A DNA stretch of 64,000 bases, taken from IMG/VR virus record IMGVR_UViG_3300030107_006644, positions 1 through 64,000 of that record; one strand, written 5' to 3'. The position numbers were made by a program, and so were the translations under genes. The notes beneath the pieces were generated by a model. That model did not search any database. It saw only the letters and a program-made list of their open reading frames with translations, and was not told the origin of the DNA. Of the stretch, positions 39,501 through 44,649 are shown one piece after another (the first letter of the stretch is position 1; every line of letters starts with the position of its first letter). The DNA comes from a virus.

Positions 39501-39830
39501 CTACTGAGCGGCCAAAAGGTTCAAAAAGAACTTCAATGGATGGTCTTCAAGGTCAAACAAAAGGCAAAGACAAACTATTACGAAAAGGTAATTGGTTCTG
39601 ATCTTGAAAAATATGACTTCCTGCAGATAAAACCGGGAGTGTTGAGTAAGCGCAACAATTCTTCATCTGGCTATAGTTATAACTGGCCGTATGACTATTT
39701 CTCACTAGTCGAGTTGGTCAAGATAGATTCGGAAGTTACGTTTGGGGCGATTCCGGAACCAGACGCGGTAAAGGAAAGTATAAAGGTGCGGGATTTAGCA
39801 GAATTGGTAAAATTAGAAGAGGATGAATAG
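27552..39830 (+). CDS. Giant virion protein, 4092 aa, with LamG-like domains and an internal duplication
   Basis: This single 12.3-kb frame encodes 4092 residues. Parts that can be seen: an N-terminal segment with IYGTTPIEMKNFVRYGSAKR; a LamG/concanavalin-like domain at about residues 190-380 (VTVEFWLKK); a helical region with KGTEKAFRNLIRCFGVDEK near 610-640, like tail wedge proteins of marine phages; two copies of a Thr/Ala-rich beta domain at about 811-944 and 1818-1951; a second LamG-like domain at about 2045-2440 (FAFSTWLKPLG, EWTHLVVVYVP); and a C-terminal region (LQWMVFKVKQKAK) that recurs in marine phage tail proteins. Most likely it is an elongated baseplate or fibre protein that binds glycans. 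It has no enzyme motif I recognise. Confidence 0.75.
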   Translation: MSVKKLFDKAKKTRPVVKKPNKRLHVDVESEDFMEAKAATQERYDPHVIYGTTPIEMKNFVRYGSAKRYFEDAFSRIYTTYPYDGSLKEKEEWSQTSTPLDRYIFDNVYPRTNGYIRISSAGWGALGANGITVGYGHPSTLEYVTFYGGPTTGSATNLMKHFDLQDRGVGSNIYESYSELSSSTGGEVGLGTRESNLKFDVEDFGVTVEFWLKKTAFTTAKTEKEVIFDLWNGETPATDGYGRLRIEIDGTATGSPFLVSCQSGSSAGFSNEVVGTGLTTTTLQDWSHYAVSLKADTSTNKIRTRLYVNGVLNQEQSLGTAMGEVTGSLIANIGALRGATTSATVGTVAEGYGKLSGSLDEFRYWKAERGIKEVGRHWFKQYAGGTNTDLSNTTLGVYYKFNEGCTGTASVDQTVLDYSGRLTNGHWVGYPGCTARCVDSAMVLAGAAEREFKDPILYSFHSDVATKKETISKNAKAYDDNNSSSIYSTIPNWILEFQENNTANDLEYLTQIMASEFDKLHQQISALSRVRDSSYLSSTQTSIPFTDKMLTERGMPAADIFENADLLAKIMGRSESQEYESDIVDIKNRIYHSIYNNLSNIFKSKGTEKAFRNLIRCFGVDEKLLKLNIYGDNATYKLTDNAKIVAKKRRYANFYSSGSDDATVVQQTASSNANSVSYITGSNNSLYEPYSGMTVEAEVHFPKKKSASDEGYFAVTYHTASLFGMHTVGDDPADFTFLTDDYANLQVYALRDASDNKSARFMLTSSSPFPIPEIITDLYKDVYEDQTWNLSVRLRPSKYPISDMVHGAEAVAATATITTVAEASINDTKDFTLTDAAGTTTTYNFSTGLATTDNNVAYTPGGQDGRGPAGTITIGVLGTTTAADIRDEIITRINAGTSIGFAASASGDNVLVTQNTAGTAGNTSITEPAGATGLTLPSTFTGGLGAAHPFKVEFHGLRLIAGEVIDEFLLTSSATHASGSLFLQSSKRLYMGAHLTNYTGSVIQRSDTRSSGLRYWPIYLGPGEDPSVLSRTKDEFKNRVKDIDNYGTSYVYRNAGFLQDSLKDIEVPFVETLALNWNFSELSSSNAAGEFTVEDESSGSSDLLNRYKWVSNLVERQHTGRGYKFAASSTDVIDIMYVNSYAPQLPETISSSDMVNILTQDDDIFTREHRPVNYYFAIEKSMYQTISEEILNMFASIVDFNNLIGDPVNRYRQEYKDLGKLRQLFFERIGNTPELDKYVEFYKWIDSGINEMLEALIPASVNSSDGARTMVESHVLERNKYWNKFPTIEMVGDPPAVGLRGITEMLYPWKFGHANPGDVDSTVATIENERCFWWRERAERTTPANTSGDSTIDTQREGIRDVVGKHRDESRTLSHNAGTTYAGQTYALNRFSRPYRFDVDEVKEIHGGVNYRKGKDLDFSRTATHHHGEDNPVGFPVNVILYEDSNASVLEKQSKDPWFDMAGNTEGRQATCTDQEDEWPRSKNKVSYHAFILKNQEYSPPPWPPSMPKEDDGNTYFSSLKGDWASPFSLYETTEEVAATGYHKDINDRFRAKTTITNLHEDSYGDNERPVQGPFTDAHVGGRQNRHIILNKGEDTYVDRPEAWKLLMGPDLASCGHPFISPTDAYKLGLVGPDYPHPLPYSPGVKPSTWRPRANYLRDGTAKRPVNIQNIKHDTGSSILGNYDKDYQVVSIPGRQINNRALIKSGGFEPIIEDSFYFAETLSEYRKPERLRSEHVFVTRFSAPGAPEAAGDHRGGFGLDYNSGEFSSYSSMNYRNLILRGGGRWPDGIRELLTNHTRQFGYFSDQMNLSNGAAAAAVAATATITTVVEASINDTKDFTLTDAAGTTTTYNFSTGLATTDNNVAYIPGGSDGRGPSGTITIGLLGTTTAADVRDEIITRINAGTSIGFTASASGDNVLVTQNTVGPAGNTSITEPAGATGLTLPSAFTGGWGMSRASSVNAFDYSGQPNYHKTNRNTGYRLNNMLSCSNETRNWNNWCLYFHYDDERNTGDVESNYDQWVTIPGRRGLGGSQGTFDNLLNGMQPFAFSTWLKPLGSKYNYTVPGSSPAVNVPHSNKKRVILNLGDASQTAIARTATQGDRTDFVGATLATQDAERIFNFQIHLEPADNKVAIIAPFSMGYGHWTVTGTSTDHRIKDNEWTHLVVVYVPDSSLADVALDPTEAKLDTYTGTTSGVTDRTQQPEDTLQIGDDPISWGASSIDKSSDTPTAHTNLMAGTSGQGSVDAQEEQEIRSMGWKGDTKLSTFYKGMAAIDVAVDKMQKVESRALEGATPLIKVYMNGVLVASLDLATGVNTGFFLNRMPYGTSIPTVGSAFLGRGPTAIRDLTPWPEDHPDYVQLGVQGQAAPTEWSYYGLMDETSFWVKGRATDASIEPLMQQDVTQIYQNADGSRGPNNLNAFRPKSRGALISWYRFHDQEPPHVSRFDRITGYGQLNHLPNQINDNKDWGLSRFHAYTSPTYPNAAVHRPIRGGFSASTDLPGEQYINEYCTPVTSAYYDNWYVTHEIPRSTAQYTWISQSCERDASGSALDELGNAVWHHPPPHGKVHVHDPTSEDYLKQYNAISFTIESHVGSAYSTATGKRHWNDSAGNGSHTRESVAAVAALRDFIPQSFAQLNTNLYESLNVSTQALGLNQDESDFINDDVVNFGANDSGGSAVLNGLVLKRQGPYGWPSWKQIRGSEHPVVRRHLKNSSVLSIVQPPEEKYLYSGSAVIGSYFGLPRGDNFVQYTEPAIAYKKPMVHVLQDSIVLMHAYSNAIDKFSNQNINNFLNLRTDEPCAYTNLVEEYTGEDPTLKFNYLRYHEPVYPKQVNRYRNIIRSRPNYATSFYQSGRSNRKPILWAPEDPMGQLDWKIRNTETPVLVDTIINVTNSQGYTMIHAAKWATNIGGAAATVGHMAGYITGSIGAHSIWPMDARGDFHTITNVLGESSVPDLAVREAGYPIREYVGCTSANTTPGNYPLWSGSCDSDAFTKSHYISELCGELQAYFVQARGASTTYYNCVDGATPPGTDTNGEPTFEPLIPHAQYHRRHTTRLSSSFHSLSGYKHGISSNQWNSGSHPRGIWTRDSIADASEWQTRYGLVAGSYMSGALPWHFVDRIDSGIRGQWLYGGQTMWEADIQSGKRPAYDSYEQFAYEDIRLKGQEYSTVPEFKISDHIAKYVSLRNSDFLSDNDTLFSLSGSSIRDSSEDGFYTTYSHSDFMKHFEVIAGDHADVTEGPSELKLRCTGIKKFLPYDGVYPMQRSLQLATLFSRSYADNVYLVEGSGSSQIDFGAGYRSSIHGGAGTAADYYDEDAIKQGAWSVYMRPFFAPGILYNTVKSGVAVDFPVMTGSFHMTSSTPLAISGKHDGSSGSPSHNWDSYDIDEKEIFTVTTDIIAEPRFHDRIPFEAIIEPDKHVVGMPIVNMETHVSGAGNVYGQVNGCAENMGSYNRTLSITASLAAPGGNLYKMASNNFFAESIDFFLQDRRLSAISSLPESDPNFGVVSEADAEKKFMALVKIRKSVERQQNFNPLTGALVSTADGKTYPYINMPLMTDTPIPHPWTLSKETITMYSRPSAFGPPSMGMWSSISGYNMPYTPPYYDGAAWAILTFSPGEYSGAKKYTLDEILAATTIEYTRTGKVYVEHGPDASGKAFGATTVSNWPWSLPCSYPHARATFSLSHITNLLDTNSSGRFKDFVEMVDPYPQGRTFIDDNAMQISASVNLMQKSRLKAAEYNALTGRKVLVTDSPNAELATWVIQTKYETPILNFGDADKTETKTVAGDATNLWGNELSAKGMWHQYGVLPSSDEDGIFLEIQDVPKKYLRKGMGIEPNEVKSLCDLVGFSTEPVKIGQPAVSRTISEAVVAVPFVEKDGERQFFNVPRRTIDLAAGLDDVTDEDRESNTVPGDSIVDMVDKMNKFVFPPTMNFLLYDSIEPFAMYIFEFTHELSQMDLTDMWQNLMPEIGRTFEEQTVEVSHPLFSNEVMGCEALLSGQKVQKELQWMVFKVKQKAKTNYYEKVIGSDLEKYDFLQIKPGVLSKRNNSSSGYSYNWPYDYFSLVELVKIDSEVTFGAIPEPDAVKESIKVRDLAELVKLEEDE
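29981..30383 (+). repeat. Intragenic duplicated domain, copy 1
   Basis: About 403 bp of the giant gene recur 3021 bp downstream (exactly 1007 codons, so in frame) with only scattered, mostly silent changes. The encoded domain begins ATATITTV, contains DTKDFTLTDAAGTTTTYNFS and VLVTQNTAGTAGNTSI, and ends GLTLPSTFTGG. It matches a beta-rich module common in phage structural proteins. Confidence 0.9.
33002..33404 (+). repeat. Intragenic duplicated domain, copy 2
   Basis: Second copy of the domain at 29981-30383. Differences include IPGGSDGRGPSG versus TPGGQDGRGPAG and NTVGPAGNT versus NTAGTAGNT. The high nucleotide similarity points to a recent duplication or gene conversion rather than ancient divergence. 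Confidence 0.9.
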
Positions 39831-39832
39831 CG

Positions 39833-40855
39833 ATGACCTATTTTAATAAAAAAGAGGACGTAATACAAATTAAACTTACGCAATACGGCAAGCATCTTCT
39901 CTCTAAGGGCAAGTTCAAGCCTGTTTATTATGCCTTTTACGACGATTCGGTGCTTTATGATTCGGATTATGCCGGCTTTACAGAGGTGCAAAGTGAAATA
40001 GAGCCGAGAATTCAAGAAGATACCCCTGCTCTGAAAGTGCAGCACGTAGCTGCCGGAATTGAAACTAATTTTAAAAAACTGACAGCCCCAGAAAACTTTC
40101 TATCAAATTATGAAAAAGATTTGCCTTACCCACAGCCAGTAGATGATAAATACTATTTGTTTTCTTCACCCCCGCTTGGAACAACCTATTTGAGCGTTGA
40201 CGATGCACCGGCGTTTAAAGTCTTTGCAATAGATGGTTTAATGAAGACAACTACAAACGAGGATACAGCCTCACACAAGATTTTACACATTCCTCAGCTA
40301 CACTTCGATGTTGAATACAAAACTTCATACGGAAATGAAGATACTCACAGCACTATCGCGGAGGACTATCGAGGTTCGATAAAGCTAGGTGGCGTCTACA
40401 ATGACGGCTCCTTAATAAAGGTTGAGCAAGATCAATTGTTAATTCAGATAAGCGAAGACAATGTGCCGTTTTCTAATGAACACTTTGATGTAGAAGTATT
40501 CCTGATAGAAGAAGATGAGTCCGAATTGGTTAACAATCCCGGATTCGGGAAACCAAAGGTTAAGGAAAATTTAAAGCTTTTAAAATTTGTACGCCCTCCG
40601 GAGGTGATAAGGGATAATCTATTGTTAGATCCGCAAGAGGAGCAGCCTGTAAATGTTGAACTAGATCCTAATTATATTGGGTATTATTTTGATCTATATG
40701 TGGATCACGAAATAGATCCTGAAGTTTTTTGTAGTGTAAAGAGGGTCGATGAAATTGAAGATATATTTGACGATCCGATATTTGAGTGTCCAGATCTGGC
40801 AGACGTGTCTGCAAATTCGATTGAAAGAAATCACAGTATTGAGGAGTGCGACTAG
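39833..40855 (+). CDS. Tail/baseplate structural protein, 340 aa
   Basis: The N-terminal segment VIQIKLTQYGKHLLSKGKFK followed by PVYYAFYDDSVLYDSDY has the same layout as the start of the 310-residue protein at 47323 (LT..G...L..G.FK.V.FA..DD...Y). This short module is common at the N-terminus of marine T4-like virion proteins and probably forms an attachment domain. The remainder is acidic and beta-rich, ending with a Glu/Asp-rich tail. It follows the giant protein by 2 bp and overlaps the next gene by 1 base at the preferred start (TAGTG). Confidence 0.65.
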   Translation: MTYFNKKEDVIQIKLTQYGKHLLSKGKFKPVYYAFYDDSVLYDSDYAGFTEVQSEIEPRIQEDTPALKVQHVAAGIETNFKKLTAPENFLSNYEKDLPYPQPVDDKYYLFSSPPLGTTYLSVDDAPAFKVFAIDGLMKTTTNEDTASHKILHIPQLHFDVEYKTSYGNEDTHSTIAEDYRGSIKLGGVYNDGSLIKVEQDQLLIQISEDNVPFSNEHFDVEVFLIEEDESELVNNPGFGKPKVKENLKLLKFVRPPEVIRDNLLLDPQEEQPVNVELDPNYIGYYFDLYVDHEIDPEVFCSVKRVDEIEDIFDDPIFECPDLADVSANSIERNHSIEECD

Positions 40856-43800
40856 TGGCTAACTACAACGAAGAACAGAAGACATCAGTTGTTGAGAGCA
40901 AGCGAAAAAGAAAACCAAACGCCAATCGACAACTTAGAGATATTGAAGGCATGGTCGATTATAATGTTGATATTGCCTCCTTGTTTGCGATGGACTCGTT
41001 GCCAAACGTGGCAATTTCTAAGATTACATTAAGCGAGGGTCTTTCTGAAGATGCATTGCGAGAGATGTATGATAAGGACCCGCACATAGAGGAAGCTTCG
41101 GCGAAAGCACCAATAAAAGACAGGTACGGTAAAGAGAAGTTCCCAACTCCACGAAAAGAAGTAGATAGAAAAAACGTAGAGCAAAGTGTTTTATCCATTG
41201 ACGTCAAACTTACGATGAAAGAAATCATAGATGCTTCTGGTTATGGTGCGTGGTATGACAATCCGGATTTTCTAAAATATCTTAAAATTAGAGTTGTAAT
41301 GAGCACTAGCCGCTCTCTAACGGATCAGATTGTTAGGGGCGGAATGTTTCTGGATCCCTTGTATATCTCGAAATCTAGATATAAAAAGTATGCAAAGCAG
41401 AAAGAGTTGTCCGTAGAGGGCGAGATCAGCAAGGATATGAGTAAATACTTGTATTTTAAAACCCAAGATGGAAAGCATAAAATTTATGATATCCCCGTAC
41501 ACGTCAACTTTTTAACACAAGAGGCGAAACCAAAGCACGTTTCGGTATTTGCTGTGACTTATATAGATTCTGATCAGTTGGCAGCCGATTTCGGATGCGC
41601 AGCTGGCAACTTTTTAGCCACCGGCGCAAAAACTAAATATGGTATGATTGTTGGGGAAAACATCATAGATAAAGGGCGAACAAATAAAGTTTCTATTGCA
41701 TTTACAACCCCCGAAGGTAAAGTGTGGATGGGTCCAACATCTTATCGGCAAAACAGCAAAACGTATGCGACGAGCCGCTCTCGAAGTGCAAAAAAGCTGA
41801 AACACCAGCAATTGCCAAATGCTAAAATTGTAGACTTGAGAGATGCTTTAACTCCAGAAAAGGCACAGGCTGAGTTTACGATTATAGAGAACGAGGTGTT
41901 GAACTTGAATTTCGCATACTTGCAGCCAACAGTTATGGATCCTACAAGGATCAAAGAATACTTTACCGATCTGTTCCCGACCAAAGACAGATATGGAAAC
42001 TTTAGGGCAACATTCGGGTTTAATTACCAGAAGTTCTTAAAAGAGAACACAGAGTTTGGAAAGTTCTTTGATAATAAGAATCTCCCAATTTTACAAAATC
42101 TTTTTGAGTTGTGCGAGATAACGCAGATTCGCATCCTTCGAGAAAGAGTAAAAGATTTGCAGACGATCAATTCTTTAAATGTAGGTTTAGAAGGTCGTGT
42201 GTTATTTAGTCACCAACACCCTCACTTCATCAAGCAAGTGGTATCATACAGTGGTGATCGAAAGGGCGGAGAACTAAGCCCCGCGCGTATCATTGTCGAT
42301 GGGACCGAAAAGAGTGTTTCCGCCGGAGAACCACAATCTGAAATTGTTGGAGAGTTGGGGGTCAGAGGAAGTATTCAGCAGATTTCGGTTTTCCCTGAAA
42401 CATCAAATAAGATACGACATTTTTCGTTTGCAGATAAAGACATCTCTAAGGCTACTGATGGGCTGTATCGATATGGTGTTGAGATAGCTATATCTGATGG
42501 TACGCGAAAATATGTTGACAAGATAAAGCAAGATCTGCTAGTTGCAAAACAGCAACTTGAGGTTTATTACAATGAAGCTACAGCCAGAAAAGAAAATCAG
42601 CAAAACTATAACGACTTTAATAGAGGGTATACGAAAGAGTTCATCAGGTCCAAGTACGAACAGTATCCCCTACCCATTGATGGCGCAATAGCTTCAAATA
42701 CCTTTGTTACCGCTATGCCGTGGTCGGAGAACGCTGCTGCTCCCGTGGCACTACATGAGCATAAAATAATTATGGACTCGCAAGGAAACGGCAGAACCTC
42801 AACGAAAGATGGACATTATCACGTTATAACGGGGTTCGAGATAGGGAATGCAGTGGTGGACGGTAAGCCTGTGCCAAACTCACACACGCACCTTACAAAA
42901 ACAGTTGGAACAGTTTATGAATCACCATGGGTTCGACCCGTTCTTGCATATCTTGATTCTTTGGTTACGATTCTTGCTGGTACTCAAAAAATAAATGTAC
43001 AAAAAATATCTAAAGTCCTGTATTACATGCTAAGTCCAGAAACCGGAAATCCACATAATATCTTAAGGGTAATTAAACTGGTTGATAACCTTTACACGCA
43101 GCTGCAAAAAATAGGCTCTCCGCCAAAAAGATTAGATACTTGGGGAATTCGCAAGGTCGGCATCGATTCGGCTAGAAACTTAAGAGTGCATAAGTTTTTT
43201 GACTACATCTACGATACTAATTTTGAAAAACTGACCGGTTTTGATTATTTGAATAATATAGATTATATTGATGCTGGTCTTAAAATGATATCTGGCAAAG
43301 ATTTTATAAACCGCGCAGAAGCAGAGACCGGCAGATTTTTCTCGTCGACTTCTGCAAAAGATTTAAACATCAAGGGCAAATCAAGAACTTATGTAACGAA
43401 CGATACGTTAGTTAACACTGAGTTATCATTTTTATCGCCCGCTTCCGCTGCAATTGCTGGTTCGCAAATTTCGCTTTTAAAAGACGCTAGTTCGGTAGAG
43501 AACTCCGATTTGTTGCGTCAGGCCGAATCAAAAGTTTTGGAGCACAATTTTGCACCAGCCTTTAAGAGATCGAACGAGGGTTCAAGTAGAAACATTTCAG
43601 TATCAGATACGAGCAATAGCTTGTCAAAAGTGTTCGATAACTTAAACATAAAAGCAGAAACCCTTTTATCTAGAGCCGGCAATAATTTATTGTATTCTGG
43701 AGTTCTAAAGATGGATTGCTTAACGCCGGCCAGAAAATATTTAGGAGACTCTTCTAAGGCAATAAAGGAGGGCCTGCTTGTTGAGAGTTTGGTTGATGAT

Positions 43801-44649
43801 GAGCAACTTTTTACAGAAAGCGTTCTTGAAAACATTATGATGGCAACAAACGAGGTAATGCTGACAGTGCTAGAGCCAGTAAAAAATAGCATTGAAGATC
43901 CTTTTTCGTCGTATAATAATCCGTTTCGTTCTGCAGCTAGTTCGATGATTGACCACGCCGAAAACTTTAATCTTGAATCGCCGTTTAACTTTTTGACAGC
44001 TAAGGGGGTTTCCAACGCAGAGTTTAAAACGCTTCCTAACCAAATTAAAGCTTTGTTTACAAACGGATCCGTAAAAACGAATCTTTTGGCTCCAACCACG
44101 TCTACACTCAGCAAGCAGTCTAGACGATCATCGATGAGGTTCGGATATGACTTTATTAAAGCTGTAGAAGTTTTTGCTGGATATAAGGCATCCAAGACTG
44201 ATGCTAATCTAATCAAGGAAGCGATTTGGGAACCCCTGTCTTATGATATCTACAACAAAAGTTCCGGAAAGATTCTGTTGTGCCGTTTGCGAAGTTACGA
44301 AAATACTAAGGTTAACATTAGATACAAGCACGCATCTGCTCTTCCAACTTACGATGAGCACTTCTTTTTGAGACCGGGCGCCCCAGTCAATGTTAAGTTT
44401 ACTGTAGCAAACTCTGAAAGGTTGGTGAGTTATAGCAATAAGATATCAAAAAATGAGAAGACAGTTAGAGAAACCGTGCTTCAAAGTCTTGAATTAGCAC
44501 AAACTAAAGACACGAATATCTTGGGTTCCAATATGCCGATTACCCAGCCATCACAACGAGTGCGTTCGGGTAATTTTAAATCCAAACAAAAAGCTACTGG
44601 CGCCGCTGAATCGCGTTCTGCCGCCGCACCAACCATGGGAGATTACTGA
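40855..44649 (+). CDS. Large virion protein, 1264 aa
   Basis: The start is placed at GTG 40855 (MANYNEEQ), 8 bp after GAGGAG and overlapping the preceding TAG; a GTG at 40846 would overlap that ribosome site and is less likely. No family is recognised. The protein is basic at the N-terminus (KRKRKPNANRQ), helical and beta-rich throughout. It has a histidine-rich stretch near residues 632-682 (LHEHK, DGHYHV, NSHTHL) that could bind metal. The C-terminus is Ser/Ala rich. It is long for a wedge protein and is likely a baseplate or fibre-connector component. Confidence 0.65.
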   Translation: MANYNEEQKTSVVESKRKRKPNANRQLRDIEGMVDYNVDIASLFAMDSLPNVAISKITLSEGLSEDALREMYDKDPHIEEASAKAPIKDRYGKEKFPTPRKEVDRKNVEQSVLSIDVKLTMKEIIDASGYGAWYDNPDFLKYLKIRVVMSTSRSLTDQIVRGGMFLDPLYISKSRYKKYAKQKELSVEGEISKDMSKYLYFKTQDGKHKIYDIPVHVNFLTQEAKPKHVSVFAVTYIDSDQLAADFGCAAGNFLATGAKTKYGMIVGENIIDKGRTNKVSIAFTTPEGKVWMGPTSYRQNSKTYATSRSRSAKKLKHQQLPNAKIVDLRDALTPEKAQAEFTIIENEVLNLNFAYLQPTVMDPTRIKEYFTDLFPTKDRYGNFRATFGFNYQKFLKENTEFGKFFDNKNLPILQNLFELCEITQIRILRERVKDLQTINSLNVGLEGRVLFSHQHPHFIKQVVSYSGDRKGGELSPARIIVDGTEKSVSAGEPQSEIVGELGVRGSIQQISVFPETSNKIRHFSFADKDISKATDGLYRYGVEIAISDGTRKYVDKIKQDLLVAKQQLEVYYNEATARKENQQNYNDFNRGYTKEFIRSKYEQYPLPIDGAIASNTFVTAMPWSENAAAPVALHEHKIIMDSQGNGRTSTKDGHYHVITGFEIGNAVVDGKPVPNSHTHLTKTVGTVYESPWVRPVLAYLDSLVTILAGTQKINVQKISKVLYYMLSPETGNPHNILRVIKLVDNLYTQLQKIGSPPKRLDTWGIRKVGIDSARNLRVHKFFDYIYDTNFEKLTGFDYLNNIDYIDAGLKMISGKDFINRAEAETGRFFSSTSAKDLNIKGKSRTYVTNDTLVNTELSFLSPASAAIAGSQISLLKDASSVENSDLLRQAESKVLEHNFAPAFKRSNEGSSRNISVSDTSNSLSKVFDNLNIKAETLLSRAGNNLLYSGVLKMDCLTPARKYLGDSSKAIKEGLLVESLVDDEQLFTESVLENIMMATNEVMLTVLEPVKNSIEDPFSSYNNPFRSAASSMIDHAENFNLESPFNFLTAKGVSNAEFKTLPNQIKALFTNGSVKTNLLAPTTSTLSKQSRRSSMRFGYDFIKAVEVFAGYKASKTDANLIKEAIWEPLSYDIYNKSSGKILLCRLRSYENTKVNIRYKHASALPTYDEHFFLRPGAPVNVKFTVANSERLVSYSNKISKNEKTVRETVLQSLELAQTKDTNILGSNMPITQPSQRVRSGNFKSKQKATGAAESRSAAAPTMGDY

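Noticed and set aside
40846-40854. Start of the 1264-residue protein at GTG 40846
   Set aside because: The GTG overlaps the GAGGAG site itself. GTG 40855 gives 8-bp spacing and the natural TAGTG overlap.
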